A stretch of 64,000 nucleotides of DNA, taken from contig JADDOH010004277.1 of NCBI GenBank assembly GCA_016648135.1, positions 1 through 64,000 on the forward strand, given 5' to 3'. Below the pieces are notes generated by a model that was not told the origin of the DNA, searched no databases, and saw only the letters and a list, made by a program, of their open reading frames with translations. Positions 1 through 10,935 of this stretch are shown here, piece by piece (positions within the stretch are counted from its first letter, which is position 1; each line of letters begins with the position of its first letter). Source of the stretch: Agrypnia vestita. Its lineage: Eukaryota; Arthropoda; Insecta; Trichoptera; Phryganeidae. A program made the translations under genes and the position numbers.

Positions 1-199
1 TTAGTATTCAAGACGAATATAAAAAGTGAAAACACTATTTTGAACGAAATAAAATAGTGAATGTTGGTTTCAAACTGTATCGAAATATCGATGACGTTAA
101 ATGTTTTAAAGTTGCAATCAAACAAGGATTAACATTTGTAAAGCGTAGAGTCCGTCTTCATTGCTTGCTTACCAGCAAAAATAAACTGCATTTGCCCAG

Positions 200-470
200 A
201 TTATGCGCATAAATTGGCGAGCATAAATGATTCTTCAGCAACTTGTATTACCATAGTAAAGCACGACGGCGGCGACGAACAAAAGGCTCTGGCGAAAAAT
301 CGACTCTTTTCAGAGGAAATCACCGCAGCTCCTTTCAAAAGGGCAAAAGTTTCCTCCGCAAATCCGGTGGGACAAAAAGTGAAAAGCAACAGTTGGGAAG
401 CGATGGAACATTCCGAGAGAAATGCTCTCACGCCCGCACCCCGGCCAAATAAATTACTGTTCACTTTATA
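200..470. other. GC-richer unassigned block
   Basis: This block is clearly richer in G+C and CpG than the AT-rich flanks. It has overlapping short open frames on both strands (60-87 codons) with no family resemblance that I can see. There are no splice-site or repeat boundaries that I can defend. It may be conserved non-coding sequence or a piece of an unknown repeat. Confidence 0.3.
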
Positions 471-781
471 ATACGGAAACCTCAGACAGGAGTCTCATTT
501 TTAAGTGCTATATCCAAATCACCGCAAAATGATTCAAGTCCTTTCCAGTGATTTATTTCTATTACATTACCCTCACCCTAACCCTTTTACCCTTTTAGTC
601 CATTACAGGAATATTTTAGCGAAGAGATAAATTTATTAGAAGAGACATCATTTTCAATTAAATGAAAATAACACATTTCCTGTCTCTGCTTTATAATTAA
701 TCTACAAGTAACTTGAAACCAAATTTTTATTAATCAATTATAAAGACATGCAGAAAAATTAAATCGAGGAAAAAATATTTT

Positions 782-854
782 GGCTGCTACCTAGACTCGA
801 ACCCAAATCTCCTATCTTTCCGGAAACGTGCGTTACCATTACACAACATCAGCC
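782..854 (-). repeat. tRNA-like SINE head (degenerate)
   Basis: On the minus strand a 73-nt segment has tRNA-like order. It has a 7-nt acceptor arm (GGCTGAT against GTAGCAGCC, one mismatch), an A-box-like TAATGGTAAC, and a B box GGGTTCGAGTC. The anticodon arm does not pair well. Length and layout match the tRNA-like unit at 25410, so both look like heads of tRNA-derived SINEs, not working tRNA genes. Confidence 0.55.
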
Positions 855-1619
855 TTGTACCTTTCCCTCAATATGTTGACCGTATCTGGAAGTCTCATTT
901 ATTAATTGATTAACATATATTATCAATTTTAAGCAATCCACATTTTAATGCAGTAGTCACAAATTACTTTATATGTCTGCCACTAGAGGACGCCAGAATT
1001 AACATATGAATTATTATTTTAATTTTGAACACATTTAAATAATTACGAAGACACTTCCAAGTCGTACGTCGAGATAAACCAGTGCTCAAAATTCGAATGC
1101 TAATACCTGACAAAAGACCATGTTGCAGCACCATCTTTGTGTCATATAGAGAATTAAACTGATTTTAACAAAGTCTTCTAGATAATACCACTGTAACATG
1201 ATCTGTATAAAAGGTAAAAACGTTGGATGCACTTAACTCTTGTATGCACTTATCCCAACTCACACCCAATGTACTTTAAAGTTCGAAGTCTTTAGACTTG
1301 ACACTTCTAAAGTGTATCAAGTACATTTTTCAATAGCAAATTATTAATTTTATTTTCAATAAACTAAGTATTGTACTACACAATTATGTTGTCAAACATA
1401 TGATATCGAAAAGGTTGTGCTCTTCTCGATAACTACAGTAGTAATAAAATATTTTGTAACACATGCAGCGCAAAGTTTAGTTTAGTGAAATTTAAATCAT
1501 TATTGCACCAAAAAGAAACTTCCCTGTCACATAGTGTCGTAAATTAATCAGTCGGAAACATAAACGATAATATTATAAAATATTATATCTAAACACAGAA
1601 TATAATAATTTACAGAGAT

Positions 1620-1870
1620 GGATTAAACCTGTCCTTTAGGAAAGGGATTTGTGTCACAGCAGAAGAAGGTCCTCCCTCGCGTATATTTAATACACATATT
1701 CAACGCAGTTAAAGTTTGTTTTCTTCCATAATTAAATCCTAATAAAGAAAACGTTTTATTTATAATAGATGTTTTTTTATAAAATTTAAAAACGTGCCTT
1801 GCAAACCGAGTAAAAAGTCTCTTAAGTAAAAACGTCTTGAAATAAAGTTCGACTTATTTACAAAGAGATC
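1620..1870 (+). repeat. Dispersed repeat family R1, copy 1
   Basis: Begins GATTAAACCTGTCCTTTAGG, then CACAGCAGAAGAAGGTCC, CCTCGCGTATATTTAA and, further on, CATAATTAAATCCTAATAAA. The same ordered blocks recur at 1931-2190 and 16190-16362. No coding potential or terminal inverted repeat is seen, so it may be a SINE or the tail of a longer element. Confidence 0.7.
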
Positions 1871-1930
1871 GTACTTTCTAGAACAAAATATTTTGAAATC
1901 TAGTGCAATCACAGAGTCTAAAATTATACA

Positions 1931-2190
1931 CAGTTGAACTAAACCCCTTCCTTAGGCGAGAGGACTGGGACATAGCAGAAGTATGTCCCCTCGCATATAT
2001 TTAAGACACTTTTTTAATGTAAATAAAGTATTTATTCTTGCGCAATTAGTCAATACGCATTTTTTTCAATAATTTTTTAAGACTTTTTTTTATATTTCAT
2101 TTTAAAGACTTGATTAAAAATCGAGTGCCTTAAGCAAAAAAGTCATTTTGTAATAGAGCACGACTTATTTTTTTTAAGACAAACTTTTAG
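1931..2190 (+). repeat. Dispersed repeat family R1, copy 2
   Basis: Shares GAACTAAACCCCTTCCTTAG, GACTGGGACATAGCAGAAG, CCCTCGCATATATTTAAGAC and a later CGACTTATTT block with copy 1, about 310 bp downstream in the same orientation. The close spacing suggests a local duplication or two insertions at a favoured site. Confidence 0.7.
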
Positions 2191-2353
2191 AAAATAGCCG
2201 TGTATCAAGACATTTACGTTAGGTCGTGTCTATATATTTTGGAGGTCTATGTAACTAAACGGTTATCTTATTTTTAGATTCCATTTTTTTACTATATTGT
2301 ATTTATTGATGTTTTAAAATATCCAAAAAAAATAAAAATTTTTAATAAGTAAT

Positions 2354-2664
2354 AAGCTGGCAAAGGGGGTGTACTATTTGACACGATTGCAACCTTTTTA
2401 ATCATCTGAAACAGAATTTAAAATAAATCTTAATTAGTAACAATGTCGTTATAGCCCCTACCTAAGAGAAAACGAAAAAAAAATACGCAAAATGGCGGCT
2501 GTTCATAAAAAGTTATGTTTCGACCTATACTTTTTAATATTTTTTTAAAGTAAAAAAATAATAAAACTATACATTAAAGGTCTGTGCAAATTTTTTTAGT
2601 AAATCGGTTAAACAGGACTCGAGATATAATGTTGACTAGTACACCCCCTTTTGTCTACCAGCTT
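2354..2664. mobile_element. MITE with AAGCTGG termini
   Basis: The left end AAGCTGGCAAAGGGGGTGT is matched by the inverted right end AAGCTGGTAGACAAAAGGGG followed by GTGTACTAG. The unit is about 311 bp, non-coding and AT-rich inside. This is a non-autonomous DNA element; I cannot assign its superfamily. Confidence 0.65.
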
Positions 2665-3040
2665 AACTTTATAAATTTAATTTTTTTTTTTGTTTTCAAT
2701 TTTTTTTTTGTAAATTCTTGAGACATCAATAAATATATTTTTAAAATGTGTTTCGCTTGTTTTTTTTACAGAATTTACGCTTCCAATCCAGAATACCTAC
2801 CCCCTAAATTAGAATAAAACATTTTGAAATCGGTGATATATATATATTAGTATATCCGCGCGTCTCCCGAGTCCCTTCGTTCTCTCAAAAAAAATGGAAT
2901 TATTATTCCCGCGCCCCGCAAAACGTTTCTCTCTTCCAAAGTTACGCAACATCCTCCTGAAATGCAACCGACGCCCGTCTTAATCATATTTGGAATGAAT
3001 ACAATAGTTGGAATCTGCTGTGGTGCGAGAAATGACGTAC

Positions 3041-3199
3041 CCAGCGACTCCCCCAGACTCCATGTGGTTGGCGAGCGTGACGTCATCGCTCCAGACGTCG
3101 AACTGCCACTTCCTGAGGCCCAGCACGCCGCACAGCACGTTGCCGGTGTGGATCCCGATCCGCATGTCCACGTTGAAGCCCGTTGCCTCTCGAACAAAC
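3041..3199 (-). CDS. rut: Adenylyl cyclase (Rutabaga-like), next internal exon of C1 domain
   Basis: This exon continues the C1 catalytic domain. Its first base completes the Arg codon split at the end of the previous exon. It then reads [40 protein letters not shown] and [12 protein letters not shown], ending with GG of a split codon that should be Gly. The DMRIGIHTG and [17 protein letters not shown] stretches are hallmarks of class III cyclases. The Trp in FDVW is the position that contacts forskolin in mammalian C1 domains (family knowledge). The acceptor is a T-rich tract ending TTTTTCAG; the donor is GTACGT. The reading frame runs on past the donor for a while, so the longer open frame there is intronic read-through. 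The exon is far richer in G+C and CpG than its surroundings. The following exon (expected to begin RVHIT) is not visible in the remaining 3 kb. A MITE starts about 30 nt before the acceptor. Confidence 0.94.
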
Positions 3200-3228
3200 C
3201 TGAAAAATTACAAATAATCAAAAAAAAC

Positions 3229-3512
3229 CCATAGAAACCAAGTTTTTATTATAATCTCTTTCTCATTGAATCATTGATCATTACTTATTTGTATTGATTC
3301 CATTTTGAAAAAACCATAAAAATTTTGAAAAATCCAAAATTATACTATAATTATTAATTTTTTTAAAACGAAAATTTGTAAGATCATTTTCATCGTCGCC
3401 ACGAGTCTGCCTGCAAAGTTTCAGCTCTATTGGATCACTGGAAAAGGGTTAAAAATTTATCCAAAGTTTTTCCGGCAGACAACAAACCGCAGACGCTATG
3501 AGTTAGCAAGGG
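3229..3512. mobile_element. MITE family M1, copy next to rut exon B
   Basis: Starts CCATAGAAACCAAGTTTTTA and contains the conserved core GTCGCCACGAGTCTGCCTGC, AAAGTTTCAGCTC and TTTTTCCGGCAGACAAC. The same blocks occur in the same order at 39307 and 61931. In those copies the far end (GGGAGTAAAA / GGGAGTAATAAAA) is the inverse of the near end (TTTTATTATACTCCC), so the family has terminal inverted repeats. This copy begins about 30 nt upstream of the splice acceptor of exon B. Confidence 0.72.
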
Positions 3513-4244
3513 ATATTTTTGTGATTTTATATGTTTACTTATCTTAATTATTCAGAAAACTAGCTGTCGTCAAAAACCCGTCAAAAATTAGGTTTTTTTA
3601 CATGTCGGTTCCTAAAGAATAAGCTTGCAAAATTTGGATAATGTCAAACGGTGTAGATTTGTATAGAAAATGTATCGTGGGGAGAAGGTAGGGAAAAAGG
3701 TGAAATTGTACAAAAAGAAAATAATAATTAAATTAATAAATAAAATTAAAAATTAATTAATTAAAAATGAATTCATGAAGTTACGGATGCTCCAGGAACT
3801 AACGGACAGGACAAAATCTTTGGTCGGCGAGAAATTACAAACCCGTAGGCCTTAATTTGCAATCCGAGGCTGACTGTTAGGATGTAAATAAATATAATAG
3901 TATATAAATATAAATAAAATAATTAAAAAATATCCAGGAAAGCTTAAATATCTCATTAAAACATATGTTACTATGTATTAAATCGACATAAGACAACGTC
4001 CCTACATAAGCTAAGACATCTATAAAAAATGATTTTTACAGGAGAGCTGTTCGAAGTTTGGCTTTACATATAAAATGAGCATAGGTATGTGTCCACTTAA
4101 AGACAGTTTTTTACTTTTAAAAAGGAGTTTTTTTTAAATGTTGTATTGCGGAGAAGAATATTTTCTATGTATTGTTACTAAAAAAGTCAAAAATACATTT
4201 TTGGTAGATGTCGGAATTTACGGAGGGACACCTAACTTTCTTCT

Positions 4245-4560
4245 CCCAGCTACAATTTTTCCACTGCTGGATATAGGCCCCTTCTAAAACTTTCCAATGT
4301 TTTCTATCTTGGGCTATTTGTTGCCATCTTTGACCCACAAGCTGTTCACCTCTTTTGTGGTCTCCCTACCCTTCTTTTATTATTCCAGGGTCTCCATTTT
4401 AGGATTTTTGTCGAACATCTGCCATTGTCCTTTCTCGCCACGTGTCCCGCCCACTGCCATTTAAGCTTTGTTATTCTTTCTGCGATGTCAGTAACCATTG
4501 TTCTGCGTCTAATCTCCTCATTTCTAATTTATCTCATCACGGAGACTGACGCCTAGCACC
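4245..4560 (-). pseudogene. Non-LTR retrotransposon reverse transcriptase C-terminal relic
   Basis: On the minus strand, frames with a few stops read VLGVSLRDEI, then NEEIRRRTMVTDIAERITKL, KWQWAGHVAR, GRCSTKILKWRPW and KRRVGRPQKR. The end resembles the typical GLYPAVEKL / GEE tail. The LRDxIRNEEIRRRT, KWxWAGHVAR and GRPxxRW order is the region after the polymerase core in many insect LINE polyproteins. Stops and at least one shift mark it as dead. Only the 3' end is left, as expected from 5' truncation at insertion. Confidence 0.82.
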
Positions 4561-4569
4561 TAACCTCAC

Positions 4570-6050
4570 TTCCAAATAATTAAATTTCAACATCATTCGT
4601 TTATACTACATATAAAGAATGTTCAAGAAAAGTTTCGGAGTTATTTATCTTGCATTTTCGAAGGTACTTTAATGTCTTCTAAAGCCTTCTATCAGAAAAT
4701 GTAGGGCTCGATAAAAAAACACGGTAACACAGTACAAGACCATATTATTATACATCAGTTATGTATAAAAAAATATCATATTCAGCGCAACGAAATATCG
4801 AACCCTTTCCAGAAAAAAATAGTAGGTACGTATAAAATTCACGTGTTGCGGAAGAAATTATTTATTTTCCTATAAAATAAGAATGCCAAGGCGTAAGCGA
4901 TCAGGATAAGCCTGAAAAATCTCTCGATATAATATTCGCTATCAAATAATTTCACAGAAAAAATATATATAGCGGGATTACAATTTATAAAATGAAGAGC
5001 TTTTCGTTATTTGGATAAAATCCTACATACAAGTATGCAGGTGTCAACTTGTGGTTCTGCTTTAACAAAAAAAATATGCAAAAAATTGTGCTTTGTTATT
5101 CAAAGAACAATCATCGCGTCGTGTTTAAGATGAGTTTTTTCGCGTTTTATTGGACTAAATTCGCAAAGGAAGCCCGTGTGACATTTCAAATATTTTTTTA
5201 TTTAAACCTTTACACCGCGTGGGATGTAAAATAATATATTTATATATGTAGGTATATAGTATAAGTACACATAATCTTGAGTGTATCATGTTTATTCCGG
5301 ATTTTCATTTTATATCCAATCATATCTCGGAGAAAAATAAATAATAAATCTTTCTATCGATTCCGTATGTGCTGCACGTAATTGATTAGCTTGACGAAGT
5401 TTTTTCGGGAAAAACAATAATAATAATCAAACTTATTTAACCACCGCACGTTTTCAATAATCTTCTCATTTAGTAATAACTAATAAAAACAAAAACTATT
5501 CGATATAATTTCTAAGCCGTGCTGTTCAACAAGTTCAGTTTATATTATTTGATATCACGACCTGGCAATACCAGCACTCGGTCACATGGCTTGCTTAAAT
5601 CAAATGCAAAATCGCTCTACGACGTGGTCGTAGCGGTGGGTTCAAAGTTTGTTTCAGCTTCAGGGCATTGTCCTTTATGATGTTACATATTATCATGGGA
5701 TGTGGCTTTGGGAGGCTACTGAAAACACTGGAAATTAACTAACGAATTATTAATTAGTTATTAATCATTATAATAAATTGACAAGTCACAGGGCAAGAAT
5801 TTAATTTTAAGACTTTAACTTTAGTTCCTAATTTACCACTCGTCTGTGAACACTTTATTATCGCTGGGTACAACTTTCCAGAAAATTCAGTTCACTATCG
5901 CCCCAAAGGTCGGCACTCCACTTAATTATCTGTCGCTTGGTTTACAACGCGCGATGGTAACACTGTTTTTGGTCCGCCGCTGATTTCGCATCGGTAGAAA
6001 CGTCAAAATAAATATTTTTCCTTCTTTTTACACGAAACACGTTGGTTTTT
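4570..6050. other. Unassigned intron sequence
   Basis: AT-rich, with short frames only. The one small structure is the inverted repeat CTACGAC GTG GTCGTAG at 5617-5633. No gene or repeat family is recognised. Confidence 0.5.
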
Positions 6051-6053
6051 TTT

Positions 6054-6210
6054 GAATCTTCGAGAATATTATTTACATTTCTAGTATTTGCGAGAAGGTT
6101 CCAGTCGCTTCCAGACTGTTCTTCAGACGTCTCTCAAATGTTTAAAATAATCTTAGAGTGCTGTCGAGTATTCTAGAGCATTCCATTGTATTGTTCCAAA
6201 GTGACAGGGT
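6054..6210. promoter_or_regulatory. Cluster of heat-shock-element-like sites
   Basis: Heat-shock factor binds alternating nGAAn/nTTCn units at 5-bp spacing (established). Seen here: GAAtcTTCgaGAAtaTTa at 6054-6071 (three perfect units plus one with a mismatch), GAAggTTC at 6094-6101, TTCcaGAcTGTTC at 6109-6121 and TTCtaGAgcaTTC at 6171-6183. I see no well-placed TATA box on either strand. Single two-unit matches are expected by chance in AT-rich DNA, but this density is not typical of the window. Confidence 0.4.
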
Positions 6211-6649
6211 TCCAGGGTTTTTTTCAAGTAAAATATATTCTCCAGATGGCTGAGTTTGCAATCTCTTTTAATCACATTTTATCTTCTTCCTGATCTTCCT
6301 GGTGCAGCGGTTTGTAAATCACAGACCTCGTTGAACTCCATTCTAGAGCTTCACGTTTTTTCTGATGATATTTAGTTTATGTCGCTATATTTTTTGATAC
6401 ATGCACTACTGATAGCCGTCAGTATGAAGAAGATGAACCTAAAATGGGCCAACTCCCGATTCGCATTATTTCTGTATAAACTATTTATGAGACAATGTTT
6501 AAACTTTTTAAAATGAAAATATTTTTTATTTACGACATTATACTAAGATCTTTTTAAAATAAAATATTTAATATTGAAATTGTATGAATGAGTGCTAAGC
6601 AGCTTTAAAATAAAAATTATTTCATAGAATTCATAAAAATATAGGTACT

Positions 6650-6900
6650 TAGTTTACACCACTTATTTAATGAAAATATCAACATGTTTCAGGGCCAATG
6701 GTCCTTTCCTCAGGATACAATGTACACCTAGTAACAAATAAAAAATCGGTGTATAGACAATAAAAAAATTTAAAAAATATATGGGAGATGAATAAATAAT
6801 GAATATATAATGAATAAAAGTAGGTATTAACATGAAAACAAATTTAAAAAATGACTTTTTGTAAAATGGACCTAGTTATTTATTACCTTATTAATATTTT
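6650..6900 (-). mobile_element. Penelope-like element 3' end relic
   Basis: On the minus strand it contains GTGTACATTGTATCCTGAGG, AAAGGACCATTGGCCCTGAA, CATGTTGATATTTTCATT and GTGGTGTAAACTAAGT. The same ordered blocks form the 3' untranslated region of the Penelope-like relic at 13045-13640, which ties this fragment to that family. No coding part is left. Confidence 0.65.
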
Positions 6901-6904
6901 TTTT

Positions 6905-8210
6905 GAAGGAAAATAAATAACACTTTTGCACAAGACGTAAACGTAAACAGTGTAAACCGCAATATAAGTTGTGTTCTGATGCAAATATGCACTTACCATT
7001 CTATTTAAAACCAGCCTGCAATAAGGTTAAACCAAAGTTAATGTATAAATTTTAAAAATTAAATTAGCCTCTATCCGTAACGAATTATGAATCCCGTCCG
7101 CCATAATGGTATTTTTTACTTTTAGCTTTTTACATTTTTCCATCTCTAATGGTTGGCAATTCGATATATGCCTTTAAAATCTACTTTAATTTGGGAATGT
7201 TCCATATAGTATATAATAATAATTAAATGTACATTTTTTATCACATTTCTGTGAAGAATTTTTGTATTTTAAATAACTTGCTAATCACTTTTTATGTTAG
7301 GTATTTGATTGAACAAATTATGTTTTATTTCACCTGTACTTAAATAGTTTATAAAGTTTTTTTAAATCAAATTGATCTATAAAGTTTCATTATTTTAAAA
7401 TTCACCATTTCTTGAATGTTATATGAATTTTTAAGAAGTAAATTTAATACCTACCTACCTATCCAGTTGAGACACAATCGACTGAAACCATGAACTGTCA
7501 TATTTAACTTCTAAAGATACCAAATTTCAAATCTTTTGTGAGTTTATGTGATCGGCTTCATTGCAAAAAAATATTTCAGTCATTTATATGATAGTCATTT
7601 TCTACATTTCTCGCGACCAAAATTATGTTAAGTAAATAAAGTTTTTCAACATACGCCTATGCGTGTTTATCTTCCCAACAAGAAAACATAACATTTGGTT
7701 TGGAGAATACTCCCATTGTTGATTGTATTACGATGCTTAGCTGCCGAATAAATTAAGTTTCTAATTATTTATTTATTTAATTAATTATAATAGATTATTA
7801 TAAAATATTTGTTCCTATATATTACTACCATTGAGTTAAAAAACTCATTCCGGAAGAACATCGGTAAGAACGACTAAAAGTTACAAAGAAAAAAGTTGAA
7901 TCAGAAAGTACAAAAAATAGCTAACAGAAAAGGAACAATTTTATTCAGATACTGATTGTATGTAAAGGCATTTTAATGAAAGAAAGCATTACTGGTTTAT
8001 ATAAGTATTGAAGAAATATTTTTTAACAGCTTGAGGTATCTTTAGAATCATGATTTGTAGTTTAATTGCACGAATAATCCAGAAGGTTTTTAATTAGTAC
8101 ATACATGTGTAAAAACAATTTAGACAAGTCGTTTTCTTAGGAAACCATAAAACAGAAATGAAGACACCTAAAAGATTTTATGCACTGTTTTAGAGAAATT
8201 AAAACTTCAC
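6905..8210. other. Unassigned AT-rich intron sequence
   Basis: No frame above 60 codons, no repeat partner seen elsewhere in the window and no structure worth calling. Confidence 0.5.
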
Positions 8211-8359
8211 ATGTATCGATAATTCTAGTATATCACACTGTGATGATATTGGCTTATTTAAATCGATATTGATGAGAAGCTTATACTGGAATGGTTGTCT
8301 ACTAAAGTTTATAATAAAGAGAAGCTTCACAACCCGTTAAATATTCGGTGATTATATGT

Positions 8360-9330
8360 TTGCCGGGTAAGTAGGTGCGGACGAGCCTTTATTGTTCGTG
8401 AAACGTAGAGGTATGCCGCGCGTGTGACGCGTGCTTTACCTTTATTTTGACTGAATCGGACGAACGCAAGACGCGGCCGTTAGCAACGAATCTGGCCAAT
8501 GAAAAGCGTCCTGAGATGGTAGACTTAGACTTTTACACGCAAGTTGGAATCAAAGATGGCGGGAGATAGAGACTATATTTAGCGATACAAATTAGAGAGC
8601 GGCCTTGAGTTTTTCAGCTTTGAAATCGGCCGAAGGCCTTGTCGAAGGAAGAAAAATTAACAGGACCGAGGAAAAAGACGGAGGTGGATAATAATTCAAA
8701 AGATATATGTACTGTGAACAGATTGAGCGGATTGAACAACGTGGGACGCGCTATCGGTAAGTTTCTTACTTGTGTCTTTGAATATAACGTATGCTATTAT
8801 ATCTTGTAAATCTGTCATAATTGGGTACCGCGTGTAGTTGTGCTGACACTGTTCTAAGCTGCTATTATAAGGTGTTGATAATTAAGGCGGACGGAATCTT
8901 AAGCGCATGCCGTTAACTTGACAAAGATTGTATTGTTTTATATTTCAGTATTTTAACCCCGGTGGTATTATAGTTATGACGGTACAATGTAAGGAAGTTT
9001 TGCTACTAGCGTTCATTCCTCGGCTACGCCGCATATAATTGGCTTTTAGGCCGACTCAGGACGTGGACGATATCGGCTATCTCTCGTATAGGCGAAACTG
9101 TAGAATTCTAGAGCGGTTTCTAGAAGGACGAGTACGGATTAGTTACGTGCGTTTGTTATTTCCATAGTTAGGTAAGAATCCGTTCTATATTAGTCTAGTC
9201 GCGTTGATAAGAATACGAATCTCACCACATATCAAAAGAATTTTGGATAGCTACGAACACAACGGAGGGGGAATTTTCCTAACCACTAGATAGATCACGA
9301 CTGGCCAATTTTGAAAATATAAATTCTTAA
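8360..9330. other. CpG-rich block, possible promoter/5' exon or unknown element
   Basis: The CpG density from 8360 to 8760 is many times that of the flanks, with a CCAAT (8496) and two good donor-like sites (GGTAAGTTTC at 8757; AGGTAAGAATC at 9170). A perfect two-unit heat-shock-like TTCtaGAA lies at 9118-9125. No long reading frame is present. A 25-bp sequence with one mismatch stands at 8212-8236 and again at 9576-9600, bracketing the block. It could be the promoter and untranslated first exon of a plus-strand transcript inside the rut intron, or an unrecognised transposable element. Confidence 0.35.
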
Positions 9331-10089
9331 AAAAAAAAATATATAATATTAGCTTTCATGTAAATATACTTCCGAAGTTCTAAGTTCGACTTAAGTTTTC
9401 ATCTAGTAGCTTAAAGCATAAAGCGTGTGCTTAAAAGTCACAAAAGTCGTAATAAAGCTCAATTCGGTAACTTAAAGTCTCAAGCTTTGGGCTTTCGTAA
9501 ACTTATATATTATTAAACTTTATAGTTAGGTATTTAGTTTAGGTAGCCAGGCAGGTTATGTTACAACACGTAAACATGTATCGATAAATCTAGTATATCA
9601 AAGCTGAATCGTTTGACAGAAATAGATTAAACAAAAGGAAATATGAAAGAAAAAAGTCATAATCGGCAGTCTTTAAAAATAAATGGTGTCCTTTGATTGC
9701 GCAACTTTGTAAAGCTTGTGCACCTGGATCGCTGAGGTTAAGGTAGATAACCGACGATGTCGATGATAGAAATTATGTTCTCTGATAGTTTAATAGGTTT
9801 AATCGATAGAATATTTATTTGGAGAATAATGCATAGCGAATGGGCAGCGTAATGACAAGTAGCGATGTAAGTTTTAGATGTAACAATTTTTCTTTTGTGT
9901 AAAAATATTTTGCTAATCGTCTCTGTATCCAGATATTTAAGTAGATATATTATGAATAAGGAATACGAATATTTCCTTCTCCCAGAATACATATTGTTAA
10001 ATAAATGTAACATAGTTTTAAGATTTTAGATCATTCTATTAATATAAAATGTTATATTAGAATTAAGACTAATACCAAGAGTTGCGGAG

Positions 10090-10600
10090 CTTAGACAGAC
10101 GAAAAATCAGGCCTATTACAGTGACTATAACCACAATGGAATTCTGGCGTCTATTTCTGGCGCCCTTAAAACTGGCGGCAACATAGGCTGTCAATCCTCG
10201 ACAGGGTGGATTTAGAAAAAGAAACCAGAAGACGGCACGTTAAAAGCGCCCCACGAGCAAAGTTTTGCAGGAGCAGTAAGCAGAAGAGTTTCGCGGGAGA
10301 GTTTGTTTCGTAAGAGAGTGTTACGTTTCGCGTGAGAGTCTCCGAACGGGACGACATGCTCGAGACAGCAGACAGGCAGGACGACAGCTAGCCCATCATA
10401 TCGGAAGCAGATCAGCGTGGAGGCTAGATTAGTATAAGAGACGGATAAGGTAGCAGACAGAGTTACAGCAGGCCCATTACGCATCAGAGACCCGGAAGTA
10501 CGGCCAGCAAGAAGGCAGAGGACACAGCGCCATCGGCAGGATGGCCATCTCTTTGGACCGGACTCAGGAGGACCAGAGACGAAGACCAATGTTAAGGTAG
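10090..10600. other. GC-rich purine-biased block with retroelement-leader-like start
   Basis: A sharply GC-rich, A/G-rich plus strand begins near TCTGGCGCCCTTAAAACTGG (10155), where TGGCGCCC resembles a retroelement primer-binding site. It continues with many AGA/CAG/GGA runs to 10600. The open frames on the minus strand (to 125 codons) look like by-products of composition. It may be the leader of an LTR element or a transcribed untranslated exon. The evidence is weak. Confidence 0.3.
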
Positions 10601-10780
10601 ATTAATTTAATTAAGCATAAGGATTATTGTTTAGTTTGTAGAGATTGTAAGTTTATATTAACCATAAAATTTTTTAAATATTGTAACGAGGCTAAAAAAA
10701 AGAATCACGCACTTTTGTCAATGTGACAGTTATTTGAAGTTGGCACAAAACTACCGAAGGATCTGGAATCACCTCTGACT

Positions 10781-10935
10781 TTCGAGAAAAATCTTCAAAA
10801 ATCTGGAAAACGCGAGGAACGTCTCGGAATTTCGATAACAGCATTAGCCATTATAAATACGATACGCGGGAGTATGCAGTGAGTTATTTTCCGTGCGCGT
10901 TGGTGCGCGTTGACAGGGGCGGTTCTAGAAAGTTC
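10781..10935 (+). promoter_or_regulatory. Heat-shock-promoter-like site 1 (HSE, TATA, initiator)
   Basis: TTCgaGAA lies at 10781-10788, followed by degenerate GAA/TTC units to about 10834. A TATA box TATAAATA is at 10852-10859 and an initiator-like CAGT at 10877-10880 (about 26 nt from TATA). A perfect three-unit array TTCtaGAAagTTC stands just downstream at 10923-10935. AATAAA signals follow near 10948 and 11007, and again near 11140. This is the order of an inducible insect promoter or of an LTR. No reading frame follows. Confidence 0.4.

Larger units (their letters stand above)
1..3040 (-). other. rut: Downstream intron of the rut-like gene (partial)
   Basis: Sequence after the GTACGT donor of exon B. 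The next expected exon (RVHIT...) is not seen on the minus strand, so the intron is taken to run past the window edge. It holds a GC-richer block, a SINE relic, two copies of one dispersed repeat and a MITE. Confidence 0.72.

Noticed and set aside
201..464. Overlapping frames of 69-87 codons on both strands
   Set aside because: No family resemblance and three competing frames; listed only as an unassigned GC-richer block.
2847..3221. 124-codon minus-strand frame over exon B
   Set aside because: It reads the exon in the wrong frame; the cyclase frame with canonical splice sites explains the region.
10212..10589. 125-codon minus-strand frame
   Set aside because: It lies opposite a purine-rich GC block, has Cys/Leu/Ser-rich composition typical of an antisense artefact, and no motif.
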